Source of the DNA: Pedobacter helvus
GTDB taxonomy: Bacteria > Bacteroidota > Bacteroidia > Sphingobacteriales > Sphingobacteriaceae
Direction: 5' to 3'
Assembly (NCBI RefSeq): GCF_005925325.1
Contig: NZ_SRMP01000002.1
Coordinates: 710,541 to 774,540, forward strand
Length of the DNA stretch: 64,000 bases
Positions within the stretch are counted from its first letter, which is position 1; every line of letters begins with the position of its first letter. The position numbers were made by a program, and so were the translations under genes. The notes under the pieces were generated by a model, which had not been told where the DNA came from, ran no database searches, and saw only the letters and a program-made list of their open reading frames with translations. Positions 41,703 to 51,003 of the stretch are shown here, one piece after another.

Positions 41703-43223
41703 ATGCTTCAAGCCTCCAGTGAAATCTTAACGGAAATGGCCGAAATGGCCAAAATTGGTGTTTGGGAACTTGACGTATACCAAATGAAGAAACGTTGGTC
41801 GGAAGAAGCATTTCGTATTCACGGAGCAGAAAATGCTACCGATGCCGATATTGAACAAATTGAACAAGGCTATCCTACCGAAGCGCTTTTAACTTTAAAG
41901 CAGTCTGTTAATGAGGCGATAAATGAAGGAAAGCCTTTTGATTTAGAGTTACCTTTTAATCATCCTTTATATCAACGTACATGGATTAGAATGATGGGTA
42001 AGCCTATGAGAGAAAACGGACAAACTTTAAAATTGTATGGTGCTTTTTTGGATGTTTCTGCGAGAAAAGAAACAGAACGTAATCTTATTAGAGCTAAAGA
42101 GTTGGCCGAAGAAGCAGATAAGTTAAAAACAGAGTTTCTTTCTACCATGAGCCACGAGATCAGGACTCCGCTTAATGCCATCATCGGTTTTACAGATTTG
42201 TTATTGGTTGGCGAGACTTTGCCTCATCAAGTCGAATCCTTAAATATTCTTAAGTTTTCGGCAAATAACTTAATGGATCTCATCAACGATGTTTTAGATT
42301 ATCACAAAATACAGTCGGGGAAACTTGGATTGGAGGTAGTTGCAATAAATATCCGTGAATTATTAGAACACACCCTTGGCTATTTTAGAAAACAGCTAGA
42401 GCACTCCAAGGTAGCAATGAATGTAAATATAGCTTTGCAAGTGCCACAATGGATAAACGCAGATCGAACAAGATTAGCGCAAGTGCTCACTAATTTAATG
42501 ACCAACGCTGTAAAATTTACGCAAGAAGGGGCCATTACAGTTAGCTTAGAAACCAAAATAGAAGGTGGAACCGATTTCTTGGTTTTTTCGGTGAAGGATA
42601 CTGGTATTGGCATAGCAAAGGAAAAGTTAAATGTCATTTTTGAAAGTTTTACGCAAGGAAGTAGAGATACAACAAGAAAGTACGGGGGAACAGGTTTGGG
42701 ACTTGCTATTTCTAAGAAATTAATTGAATTGCAGGGTGGAAGCATTAGCGTAGAAAGTAAAAGAGGCGTGGGGTCTACATTTACTTTTCGTATTCCTTAT
42801 TCTATACCAGAAAATCATCCCCATACTACGGCAGTTGCAGAAGATAATTCGCTTAGTGGTAAGCATGTACTGTTAGTGGAAGATAATGAAGTGAATGTAA
42901 TGCTAGTTTCTAGGTTGTTGAAACGTTGGGGACTAACGTTTGACGTCGCAGAAAATGGCCAAATTGCCGTAGATCAAATTACAGCACGCCCTTACGATTT
43001 GGTATTAATGGATTTGCATATGCCAGTAATGGACGGTTACAAAGCCACAAAGAAAATTAGAGAGCTTCAAAAAAATCAAAAACGCACACCAATTGTAGCA
43101 TTAACGGCTTCGGCGGTAACAGTGGTGCGAGAAGATATGCTCGAACAAGGATTTGATGAATTGGTATACAAGCCATATCCTCCAAAGGAGCTTTTTGCAA
43201 AACTTAAAGCTTTACTTTCTTGA
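41703..43223 (+). CDS. Hybrid histidine kinase with PAS, kinase and receiver domains
   Basis: A soluble 506-residue protein without membrane helices. Domains in order are a PAS-like sensor (about 10-120, IGVWELDVYQ, LKLYGAFLDVSARKE), a dimerisation domain with the phospho-accepting His151 (STMSHEIRTPLNAIIG), an HATPase domain (Asn268; DTGIG at 299-303; YGGTGLGLAISKKL) and a C-terminal receiver with acceptor Asp437 (LVLMDLHMPVMDG) and Lys in VYKPYPP. Ligand or redox sensing inside the cell is likely. No HPt or output regulator is next to it, so partners are elsewhere. The orphan regulator at 15493 is too distant to pair with confidence. Confidence 0.9.
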   Translation: MLQASSEILTEMAEMAKIGVWELDVYQMKKRWSEEAFRIHGAENATDADIEQIEQGYPTEALLTLKQSVNEAINEGKPFDLELPFNHPLYQRTWIRMMGKPMRENGQTLKLYGAFLDVSARKETERNLIRAKELAEEADKLKTEFLSTMSHEIRTPLNAIIGFTDLLLVGETLPHQVESLNILKFSANNLMDLINDVLDYHKIQSGKLGLEVVAINIRELLEHTLGYFRKQLEHSKVAMNVNIALQVPQWINADRTRLAQVLTNLMTNAVKFTQEGAITVSLETKIEGGTDFLVFSVKDTGIGIAKEKLNVIFESFTQGSRDTTRKYGGTGLGLAISKKLIELQGGSISVESKRGVGSTFTFRIPYSIPENHPHTTAVAEDNSLSGKHVLLVEDNEVNVMLVSRLLKRWGLTFDVAENGQIAVDQITARPYDLVLMDLHMPVMDGYKATKKIRELQKNQKRTPIVALTASAVTVVREDMLEQGFDELVYKPYPPKELFAKLKALLS

Positions 43224-43327
43224 TCAAAGCAACATAGGTTTAAACTTTTTCCCGCCTCCGCTGTTTGTATAATAGCTTACGCTACTTCTACCTCATTTTT
43301 AATAGCTAATATCCAATTGTTTTTAAA

Positions 43328-44002
43328 ATGAAGTTGCTTGCTGTTGCCTTATCTTTGCTATTGCCACCGGTAATATCCTCCGCTCAAAATAATGCTGATA
43401 CCGTAGCTAAAAGACCAATGGCTATGCAGTTAAACGTGGGTACACAAGGAATTGGCCTGGCATTTAATTATGAAGTTATTAATCATTTGTCATTTCGTGC
43501 TGGTATCAATGCCATTCCACTAAAAGCTAACGATGTTTTTAAAATCTCTGGAGTTAATTCAACTTCCAATGTATCTGCCAATTTTTATAATATTCATTTT
43601 TTAGCAGATTATACGCCTTTCGAAAATCAGGAATGGTTTCGCTTGGTAGGTGGTTTGGCATACTTTCTAAAGGCAGAGGGAAATGCCAGGATTATTCCTT
43701 CGGATGATTATAAGTATGGAGATCTGACCTTAACAGAAGAGCAAATCGGTTATGTAGATTTAACTGTGGATTGGAAAGGTTTAGCGCCTTACATTGGCAT
43801 TGGCCTTTTAAGAAACTTTCCTAAAAATAAATTCAATGTAAATCTTGATTTTGGTACCTACTACCTAACTAAACCTGATGCTGATATCGTTGGCACAGGA
43901 ATATTATCTGGAAATTCATCTCAATCTGAACAGCTCAGAGATAACATAAAGAACTATCGTTGGCTACCAATTTTGCAGGTTAATTTTAATTATAAATTTT
44001 AA
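43328..44002 (+). CDS. Probable outer-membrane beta-barrel protein of unknown role
   Basis: The 224-residue protein has a signal peptide (LLAVALSLLLPPVISSAQ) and alternating hydrophobic strands (AMQLNVGTQGIGLAFNYEV, LSFRAGINAIPL, FNVNLDFGTYYL) ending in NFNYKF, the aromatic C-terminus of outer-membrane barrels. About eight strands would fit, like OmpA-type small barrels. It ends 3 bp before a lipoprotein gene, so the two are co-transcribed and may interact at the outer membrane. I do not recognise a specific family. Confidence 0.72.
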   Translation: MKLLAVALSLLLPPVISSAQNNADTVAKRPMAMQLNVGTQGIGLAFNYEVINHLSFRAGINAIPLKANDVFKISGVNSTSNVSANFYNIHFLADYTPFENQEWFRLVGGLAYFLKAEGNARIIPSDDYKYGDLTLTEEQIGYVDLTVDWKGLAPYIGIGLLRNFPKNKFNVNLDFGTYYLTKPDADIVGTGILSGNSSQSEQLRDNIKNYRWLPILQVNFNYKF

Positions 44003-44005
44003 GGT

Positions 44006-44728
44006 ATGAGAGCGATTAAAGCGGGTGTAATTGTATTGATTTTAAGTTTTTTAGCTTGTAATAATCCTACGGAGAATATTAAATTAGTGATAGATACCGA
44101 TATCATCAAATACACGGCTATGATACAGGTTACCGATGCACAAACCGGAAGCCAAGCGCCAGGCAACGCTTCAATTGCTGTAGTAAGTAGTAACGCAGCA
44201 GACGTTTACGAAATCTCTGGTAAAAAGGATATCAAGTTGGTGCAGGGTATGGTAACCATTGGCCTGCATCCTAATACTGTTCCAACTACACCAATTACCG
44301 TGACGGTAGAAGTTGCGGCACCAGGCTATGTCACTCAGCGTAAAAATATCATTTTTAACACGGAGGTGAAGCAACAGATCGTAGCTATAGGAATTAGTAA
44401 AATCGGTAATACCGCACCGCCAATTGTTACGCCACCACCGTTAACTTATCAAGAGGTTTCCTTAAACTTTACAGGTCGTTGTCCAAACAGAGCAGATGTA
44501 GAAATTCGCCCTAGCGTGTATGTGTCTTTTAGAAAAAATGGTAGTACAGAAGGTTTTAAATATTTGGGTTATATGGACAAAGGCAACATTAGTACCAATT
44601 TGTTGGCCTTGGGAGAAACTTATAATTTTCAGATTGTTTATGGCGGAGAAAGCTATACGGTAACACAAAAGATAGAGCAAACCAGTTATAATTTAAGCAT
44701 AGATATGACGGCTGCTTGCAATTTTTAA
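44006..44728 (+). CDS. Unknown lipoprotein
   Basis: A 240-residue protein with a lipoprotein signal (VIVLILSFLACNN, Cys18). The mature part is beta-rich with an Ig-like region (YTAMIQVTDAQTGSQAPGN, VTVEVAAPGYVTQRK), a Pro-rich hinge (NTAPPIVTPPPL) and a second beta domain (SLNFTGRCPNRADVEIRPSV, split here) containing the only other Cys pair, one in GRCPN and one near the C-terminus. The two Cys could form a disulphide. It follows the barrel gene by 3 bp. Function is unknown. Confidence 0.72.
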   Translation: MRAIKAGVIVLILSFLACNNPTENIKLVIDTDIIKYTAMIQVTDAQTGSQAPGNASIAVVSSNAADVYEISGKKDIKLVQGMVTIGLHPNTVPTTPITVTVEVAAPGYVTQRKNIIFNTEVKQQIVAIGISKIGNTAPPIVTPPPLTYQEVSLNFTGRCPNRADVEIRPSVYVSFRKNGSTEGFKYLGYMDKGNISTNLLALGETYNFQIVYGGESYTVTQKIEQTSYNLSIDMTAACNF

Positions 44729-44903
44729 CTCCATATATCTTTTTTAACCAAATGGTTTTCAGTTTATTTGATAAAACTAAAGCTTGTAAATCTTTGTTTT
44801 ATAAATGTTAGCGCATGTTTTGAAAAATTAATGACTTTTTTTCCTTCGTCATTAATCCTTTCTTAAGCTTAACCTGTCTTATAAACGAACTAAACCGAAA
44901 GAT

Positions 44904-46886
44904 ATGAAAGGTAATACTCGTAATTTCTATATGTGCGCAATTCTATTCTGTTGCGCTATCGTATTTTCTTCATTTATTAGAATTAAGGGTGCGGACAAAA
45001 TTGCAATGCCTTATAAAAAAGCTGGTTTAACCACCGAGCAGGCTGCAGCACATCTGTTAAGTAGGTTTACTTACGGAGCAAAGCCAGATCAAGTAGAAGA
45101 AGTATCCAAAATGGGTTTAGAGAAATGGCTCAAAAAACAGTTAGAAGGTAATTTGGATGAAAAGAACCTAGATCAAATGCTTTCGCAATACGATGCCATT
45201 AATATCAGCAATAGTGAAGTTGAAGATCGTTTTCCGCAGGGACCTAGAATAACACGTTGGGCAGTAAGAGATGGCTATTTACATAAAGATTCGCTCAATA
45301 CAGGAAATAACAAATACCAACGAGAAATCCTTCAGACTTACATGAAAGATAAAGGCTATCGTCCTTTGCAAGATCTATATCGTCAGTTTTTTAATCAAAA
45401 AATCTTAAGGGCGGCTTATGGCGAAAATCAGCTAAGAGAAATTATGACTGATTTTTGGTTCAATCATTTTAACGTAGCCTTAAATAAAACTCAGTGTGCC
45501 AGTTTTGTGCCTGCTTATGAGCGAGATGTGATTAGACCAAATGTATTCGGAAGTTTCGAAGCCTTGCTGTTAGCCACAGCTAAATCTCCAGCAATGCTGA
45601 TGTATTTAGATAATTCTGCCAGTTCTGGTGTGAACGTACCCATGGAAGATCAGGAGATGATGGGGATGAGCGATACCGGAATGTCTACGGAACAGAAGGC
45701 AAAACGAAAAGAACGTGTAAAGAAAATCCAGCAGCAAATCCAGAATAAAAAGAAACAGGGTGGCTTAAATGAAAATTATGCTCGTGAGGTAATGGAACTT
45801 CATACTTTGGGAGTAGATGGTGGTTATACGCAGAACGACGTTACCCAAGCAGCTCGTGTTTTAACAGGTTGGACAGTTGCTCCATTAGGAAAAGAAGGCT
45901 ACGGCGTTGGTAATAGAAATTTAATTGAACGTTTAGGTCCGAGTGGATTAAAAGATAAAGGTTTTGTGTTAGATGGTGATTTTTTCTTTAATGCAAATAG
46001 ACATGATAATGGCGAGAAAATAGTTTTAGGAAAGAAATTTCCAGCAGGTGGGGGTTATGATGAAGGTGTAGAGTTATTGAAAATGCTGGCTCATCATCAG
46101 GCTACAGCAAAATTCATTTCTAAAAAATTGGCAGTTCGTTTTGTAAATGATGTGCCTCCAACTTCGTTGGTTGATAAAATGGCGAAAACTTTTACTTCAA
46201 GCAAAGGAGATATTAAATCTGTACTGATTACCATGGTAAATTCTCCAGAATTTTGGTCGGAGCAAGCTTTGAGAGAGAAAACTAAATCTCCTTTTGAATT
46301 GGCAATGAGTGCGGTGCGTAGTTTAAACGCAGACATTACGCAACCTTATGAGCTGTATAGTTGGATCAATCGTATGGGACAACAAATGTATTATTACCAA
46401 GCCCCAACCGGTTTTCCTGATAATGGACAATATTGGATCAATACAGGCTCTTTGTTAAATAGAATGAATTTTGGCTTGGCTTTGGCTTCACAACGTATTC
46501 CTGGGGTTAAATTGAATTTACCTGCGCTAAATAGCAATAAGGAACCAGAAAGTATAGAAGCTGCATTGGTAACTTATAGTAAATTAATTATGCCAGAAAG
46601 AGAATTAGGGCAAACGGTCGCAAGGTTAAAGCCCATGCTGAACGATCCTAATTTGCACCAAAAGGTGGCACAGGCCGCAGCGCAAAACAGTGCAAAAAAA
46701 GACAGTAACAATACAGGCATGGAAATGCAGAACGCAGATACAAAGCCTGCAAAAGAAAAAATGAAATTGGGTAATGGAAGGAAAGCTAATGAAAATCCTG
46801 TAGTCAAAACGCAAGCTGGTACCAATACCATGTTAGCGCAAGTTGTAGGAGTAATTATTGGTTCGCCAGAATTTCAACGTAAATAA
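44904..46886 (+). CDS. DUF1800 protein
   Basis: This 660-residue protein begins with a hydrophobic signal (FYMCAILFCCAIVFSSFI) and matches the DUF1800 family: AAHLLSRFTYGAKPDQVEEV near residue 50, MTDFWFNHFNV, YLDNSASSG, LNENYAREVMELHTLGVDGGY (in parts) and AARVLTGWTV. It has a charged, Gln/Lys-rich insert near 265-285 and an alanine/lysine-rich stretch near 590-630. DUF1800 genes are regularly followed by DUF1501 genes, as here with an 8-bp gap. The pair is exported; its biochemical role is not established. Confidence 0.85.
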   Translation: MKGNTRNFYMCAILFCCAIVFSSFIRIKGADKIAMPYKKAGLTTEQAAAHLLSRFTYGAKPDQVEEVSKMGLEKWLKKQLEGNLDEKNLDQMLSQYDAINISNSEVEDRFPQGPRITRWAVRDGYLHKDSLNTGNNKYQREILQTYMKDKGYRPLQDLYRQFFNQKILRAAYGENQLREIMTDFWFNHFNVALNKTQCASFVPAYERDVIRPNVFGSFEALLLATAKSPAMLMYLDNSASSGVNVPMEDQEMMGMSDTGMSTEQKAKRKERVKKIQQQIQNKKKQGGLNENYAREVMELHTLGVDGGYTQNDVTQAARVLTGWTVAPLGKEGYGVGNRNLIERLGPSGLKDKGFVLDGDFFFNANRHDNGEKIVLGKKFPAGGGYDEGVELLKMLAHHQATAKFISKKLAVRFVNDVPPTSLVDKMAKTFTSSKGDIKSVLITMVNSPEFWSEQALREKTKSPFELAMSAVRSLNADITQPYELYSWINRMGQQMYYYQAPTGFPDNGQYWINTGSLLNRMNFGLALASQRIPGVKLNLPALNSNKEPESIEAALVTYSKLIMPERELGQTVARLKPMLNDPNLHQKVAQAAAQNSAKKDSNNTGMEMQNADTKPAKEKMKLGNGRKANENPVVKTQAGTNTMLAQVVGVIIGSPEFQRK

Positions 46887-46894
46887 TTAAGATT

Positions 46895-48166
46895 ATGGTT
46901 TCTAGAAGAGGATTTTTAAAAGCAGGAGGTTTAGCTTTATTCGGTATCGGATTAGGTGGTATTCCTGGATTTTTGGCAGATGCCGTTGCTGGTACCGTTA
47001 ATCCGCCATTATTTAAGAAGAAAAAAATATTGGTCTGCATTTTCCAGCGTGGAGCTATGGACGGCTTAATGGCGGTTACTCCATTTACGGATGATTATTT
47101 AAAAGCTGCACGACCTTCCTTATTTATGACTGCGGCGAAAGGTTCTGGTAACGAAAAACCGCTAATTGATTTAGATGGAAAATTCGGATTACACCCATCG
47201 ATGGCGGCCTTTGAACCTATGTTTAGGGAAAAGAGATTGAGCATTGTGCATGGTATAGGATCGCCAAACAATACGCGATCTCACTTTGATGCGCAAGACT
47301 TTATGGAATCGGGTACGCCTTTTAAAAAAGGTACCACAAGCGGTTGGTTAAATAGAGCAGTAGGTTTATTAGGGCATGAGTCTGCAACGCCGTTTCAAGG
47401 TGTAAGTTTAACTTCTTCGTTGCCTAGGTCATTTTATGGCGAAAATCCAGCGGTAGCAATTAGAAACCTAGCAGATTTCAATATTCAGTTGAGAGGAAAT
47501 GTGGCTGGTGCTAAAATGGCTTCTAAAAGTTTCGAAGATTTATACGATCAAACTTCATCAGACTTATTGAAAAATACAGGTAAGGAAAGTTTTGATGCGA
47601 TAAAAATGCTTCAAAAAACAGATGTAAGAAATTACAAACCAGAAAATAATGTGGTATATCCGACAACAGCGTTAGGGAATTCACTGAAACAGATTGCTCA
47701 ATTGATTAAAATGGATGTTGGCTTAGAGGTTGCCTTTGCAGAATCTGGTGGATGGGATACGCACTTTAACCAAGGGAAAGATACAGGGTTTTTTGCAAGA
47801 AATGTAAATGATCTAAGTAATTGTATGATGGCTTTCTGGAATGACTTGTCGAGATATCAAGATGATGTAACAGTAATGACCATGACCGAGTTTGGACGTA
47901 CCGTAGCGCAAAATGGTACTGGTGGTACAGATCATGGTCGTGCTTCGTGTAATTTCATTTTAGGCAATGCGGTAAACGGTGGTTTGGTGCATGGCTTGGT
48001 AAATCCTTTAGCAAAAGAGAATTTAGAAGACGGTAGAGATTTAGCTGTAACCACCGATTTTAGAAGTGTATTTAGCGAGGTTGCCGATGTGCATTTAGGC
48101 ATAGCGAATGATAAAATTTTATTTCCTGATTTTGATGGCAAGAAAATTGGTGTAATGAGAGCTTAG
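46895..48166 (+). CDS. Tat-exported DUF1501 protein
   Basis: A 423-residue protein with a twin-arginine signal (SRRGFLKAGGLALFGIGLG, residues 3-21). The DUF1501 pattern is clear: FQRGAMDGLMAVTPF, FGLHPSMAAFEPMF, SIVHGIGSPNNTRSHFDAQD, ESGGWDTHFNQG, MTEFGRTVAQNGTGGTDHGR. The Asp, His and Glu residues of these motifs resemble the metal sites of alkaline-phosphatase-like sulfatases, to which the family is structurally related, but no activity is established. It follows the DUF1800 gene by 8 bp. A good terminator ends the operon at 48193. Confidence 0.86.
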   Translation: MVSRRGFLKAGGLALFGIGLGGIPGFLADAVAGTVNPPLFKKKKILVCIFQRGAMDGLMAVTPFTDDYLKAARPSLFMTAAKGSGNEKPLIDLDGKFGLHPSMAAFEPMFREKRLSIVHGIGSPNNTRSHFDAQDFMESGTPFKKGTTSGWLNRAVGLLGHESATPFQGVSLTSSLPRSFYGENPAVAIRNLADFNIQLRGNVAGAKMASKSFEDLYDQTSSDLLKNTGKESFDAIKMLQKTDVRNYKPENNVVYPTTALGNSLKQIAQLIKMDVGLEVAFAESGGWDTHFNQGKDTGFFARNVNDLSNCMMAFWNDLSRYQDDVTVMTMTEFGRTVAQNGTGGTDHGRASCNFILGNAVNGGLVHGLVNPLAKENLEDGRDLAVTTDFRSVFSEVADVHLGIANDKILFPDFDGKKIGVMRA

Positions 48167-48192
48167 TTTAGGATTACAGTTTTTTTAATTAG

Positions 48193-48223
48193 CCAAGGCA
48201 AGATGCTGCCTTGGTTTTTTTTT
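48193..48223 (+). terminator. Intrinsic terminator after the DUF1800/DUF1501 operon
   Basis: An 8-bp stem (CCAAGGCA with TGCCTTGG) and 6-nt loop, followed by nine T. Confidence 0.9.
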
Positions 48224-48323
48224 GCTCAAAGCAGCTATACCACATTTGTATAGTTAGATACAAAAAATATTTTTTCTTAGCTAGTGACTAAAAAAGATTA
48301 CAGAAAGCCTTATTTTTGAGACA

Positions 48324-48629
48324 GTGAAAAATATAGGCGCTTTTTTTCTGTTACTCATTGTCCTCATCTCAATGCTTCCATGCACTGATGATGTGGCTGT
48401 TGTCGATGAAACAACAAGCGCTTATCGGTTGTCTCATGACGAAAGTTCGGAAGAAAGTTGTTCCTCCATCTGTATTTGCGCTTGCTGCGGTCAACGTATC
48501 GTGATGGTAGATCAGATTAAATTCCGTATCCAAACGCCTACTCAGTTCCAAGATCATACGATTAAAAATTATCAATTCCATTTAGAGCAATTGAGCAGAA
48601 ACATCTGGCAGCCGCCTAAGCTCGTTTAA
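48324..48629 (+). CDS. Small Cys-rich DUF6660-like protein
   Basis: The 101-residue frame starts at GTG (48324), which is needed to include the hydrophobic signal segment IGAFFLLLIVLISMLPC. The mature part contains a cysteine cluster, SCSSICICACCGQ (residues near 46-58), and a polar C-terminus ending in NIWQPPKLV. It resembles DUF6660 proteins, short secreted proteins that precede TonB receptors in Bacteroidota. The Cys cluster suggests metal binding, as an inference. The receptor gene starts 84 bp downstream. The unusual start codon and leader are the weak points. Confidence 0.65.
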   Translation: MKNIGAFFLLLIVLISMLPCTDDVAVVDETTSAYRLSHDESSEESCSSICICACCGQRIVMVDQIKFRIQTPTQFQDHTIKNYQFHLEQLSRNIWQPPKLV

Positions 48630-48713
48630 TATTTAGTATCGGTATCACCGATGTTGGCAGTATTTCTTGCCGATAAAAATCTTATTAAATATTAATGATA
48701 AAAAGCTTTATAG

Positions 48714-50882
48714 ATGAAATTCATATTGCCATTTTTGGCGCTATTTTTTAGCGGCTATGCTTTTGCCCACAATACTTGGAAGGGTAAAGTGATAGACGCA
48801 GATCATAAAGAGGTTTTAGCCGAAGTTACGGTTTATGTTAAAGGAACAAACCTCATTGCAAAAACAGATGAAAAGGGATTGGTTACCTTGCAAAACATCC
48901 CAAATGGAGCACAAGTTATCGGTTTCAAAATTATTGGTCACCAAGAAAAAACCTTGAACCTGATTTTTCCCTTAAATCAAACTGAACCTACAACAGTAGA
49001 GTTAGCACATGATGAAGACGATTTAGATGAAGTGGTCATCACGTCGACCAGAAGTTCAAGAACCATCAGAGATATTCCTACCAGAGTAGAGTTTATTGCT
49101 GGAGAAGAGTTGGAAGAAAAGATGAATATGAAACCTGGGGACGTAAGGATGGTATTGAGCGAGAGTACAGGTATTCAAACTCAAACTACTTCGGCAACTT
49201 CTGCCAATGCGGCCATCAGAATTCAAGGTTTAGATGGCCGATATACCCAAATTTTAAAAGATGGTTTTCCGTTATATGCAGGTGCTGCTAGTGGTTTGGG
49301 CTTATTGCAAATTCAGCCGTTAGATTTGAAACAAGTGGAACTGATTAAAGGTTCTGCTTCTACTTTGTACGGCGGTGGAGCAATTGCAGGTTTGGTGAAC
49401 TTTATATCAAAAACTCCAAAAATGGAGCGTGAACTCAATTTTCACTTAGACGGTACCAGTGCCAAGGGCCTAAGCTTAAACGGTTTTTATGGGAAGAGAA
49501 ATGAAAAGGTGGGTACTACCATTTTTGCGGCCTATCAAAGTAATGCAGCTTACGATCCTGCAGATATTGATCTGTCGGCTATTCCAAAGTTCAAGCGCTA
49601 CAGTTTCAATCCCAAGTTCTACTATTATCCAACAGCTAAAACAAAGTTGATGATTGGCTTGAACTCTACTTTCGAGGATCGGGTAGGTGGCGATATGCAC
49701 TACATTAAAGATGGAACTGATCCTTCGCATAGCTATTTCGAGCAGAATAAAACCGAACGTTTGAGTTCACAAATTGCACTAGATCACGATTTCGGAAAGT
49801 GTAGCCATGTCACTTTCAAAAATAGTGTAGGTTATTTTAACAGGAAGTTGTTTATGCCAGGTTACATATTTAATGGCACACAATATTCTACTTTCACAGA
49901 AGCCAATTACGCCAATCATGGCGAACAATTTGAATGGGTTGCAGGTGCCAATCTTTGGACAGATAGCTTTAAGGAAAAGCAAGTTACATCCGCTTTGCGG
50001 GATTATAACCAAACCACATTTGGTGCTTTTTTTCAAAATACGTTCAAAGCCAATAATTGGTTGCACATAGAAACTGGTTTGCGTGCAGATCACGTAGTAG
50101 ATTACGGAACTGCTTTTCTGCCACGTTTATCAACTTTGTTTAAGTTTAATGACAAATTTACCTCGCGTTTAGGCGGTGGATTAGGTTATAAAGCACCAAC
50201 TTTATTTACCGAAGATAGTGAGCGTTTGCAATATCGTGACGTTTTAGCTTTGAACTCGCAGGCTAACAAACTAGAGAGAAGTTATGGTTTAAACCTCGAT
50301 TTTAATTATCGTACTAGTTTGTTTGATGATAAAGTTTCCTTTACCATTAACCACTTGTTCTTTTTTACAAAAATTGATGATCCTTTACAGTTGTTGCGAA
50401 CAACTTCGGGCGTTTACCAATTTGTAAACGTAGCTGGAAACATTGAAACCAAAGGAACTGAAACCAATGTGAAATTAGGTTATAAAGACTTTAAGTTGTT
50501 TTTAGGTTATACTTACACCGATGCTCATCGGCATGAAGGAACTTTGCGATTTGATAATCCGTTGACGGCAAAACACAGGATTAATTCGGTATTAATGTAT
50601 GAGGTGCACGACGAATGGAAGGTAGGTTTGGAGGCTTACACTTTTAGCAAGCAGTTATTAAATGATGGTAGTTACGGTAAAAAATATACCATCATGGGTT
50701 TTATGGTCGAAAAATTATGGGAACGCTTTTCAATCTATATCAATTTCGAAAACTTTACGGACAGTCGCCAAAGCCGTTTCGACAATATTTACACAGGTGC
50801 TATTAGCAATCCTCTGTTTAGGGATATTTATGCCCCTTTAGATGGCTTTGTGTTTAACGGCGGGATCAAATTTAAGTTATAG
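48714..50882 (+). CDS. TonB-dependent receptor, possibly for a metal complex
   Basis: This 722-residue protein has a signal peptide (LPFLALFFSGYAFA), a carboxypeptidase-like domain (about 20-100, TWKGKVIDADHKEVLAEVTV), a plug (EDDLDEVVITSTRSSRTIRD, PTRVEFIAGEELEEK, LKQVELIKGSASTLYGGGAI) and a barrel ending in FVFNGGIKFKL. The TRSSRTIRDIPTRVE region is typical of cobalamin/heme/metal-type receptors rather than SusC proteins, and no SusD gene is present. The Cys-rich small protein encoded upstream supports a metal role, perhaps copper or iron, but the ligand is unproven. The first residues of the plug include an acidic run DEDDLDE. A terminator hairpin follows at 50891. Confidence 0.85.
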   Translation: MKFILPFLALFFSGYAFAHNTWKGKVIDADHKEVLAEVTVYVKGTNLIAKTDEKGLVTLQNIPNGAQVIGFKIIGHQEKTLNLIFPLNQTEPTTVELAHDEDDLDEVVITSTRSSRTIRDIPTRVEFIAGEELEEKMNMKPGDVRMVLSESTGIQTQTTSATSANAAIRIQGLDGRYTQILKDGFPLYAGAASGLGLLQIQPLDLKQVELIKGSASTLYGGGAIAGLVNFISKTPKMERELNFHLDGTSAKGLSLNGFYGKRNEKVGTTIFAAYQSNAAYDPADIDLSAIPKFKRYSFNPKFYYYPTAKTKLMIGLNSTFEDRVGGDMHYIKDGTDPSHSYFEQNKTERLSSQIALDHDFGKCSHVTFKNSVGYFNRKLFMPGYIFNGTQYSTFTEANYANHGEQFEWVAGANLWTDSFKEKQVTSALRDYNQTTFGAFFQNTFKANNWLHIETGLRADHVVDYGTAFLPRLSTLFKFNDKFTSRLGGGLGYKAPTLFTEDSERLQYRDVLALNSQANKLERSYGLNLDFNYRTSLFDDKVSFTINHLFFFTKIDDPLQLLRTTSGVYQFVNVAGNIETKGTETNVKLGYKDFKLFLGYTYTDAHRHEGTLRFDNPLTAKHRINSVLMYEVHDEWKVGLEAYTFSKQLLNDGSYGKKYTIMGFMVEKLWERFSIYINFENFTDSRQSRFDNIYTGAISNPLFRDIYAPLDGFVFNGGIKFKL

Positions 50883-50890
50883 CATACTAG

Positions 50891-50924
50891 CCTTACGAAG
50901 TTTTGTAGACTTCGTAAGGTTTTT
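50891..50924 (+). terminator. Terminator made of a CTTACGAAGT-type hairpin
   Basis: An 11-bp stem (CCTTACGAAGT with ACTTCGTAAGG) with a 7-nt loop and five T. The arm sequence is shared with the hairpin at 32700-32732, so this repeat type here acts as a terminator. Confidence 0.85.
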
Positions 50925-51003
50925 CATTTGACATCATTCTATTTGCTTACTGTAATTTTACATGGCAGTATTCAAAATAGCTTATTTTTGTAGGATGATA
51001 ATA

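Noticed and set aside
15493..43223. The orphan response regulator and the hybrid kinase as a two-component pair
   Set aside because: They lie 26 kb apart, and nothing in the sequence links them.
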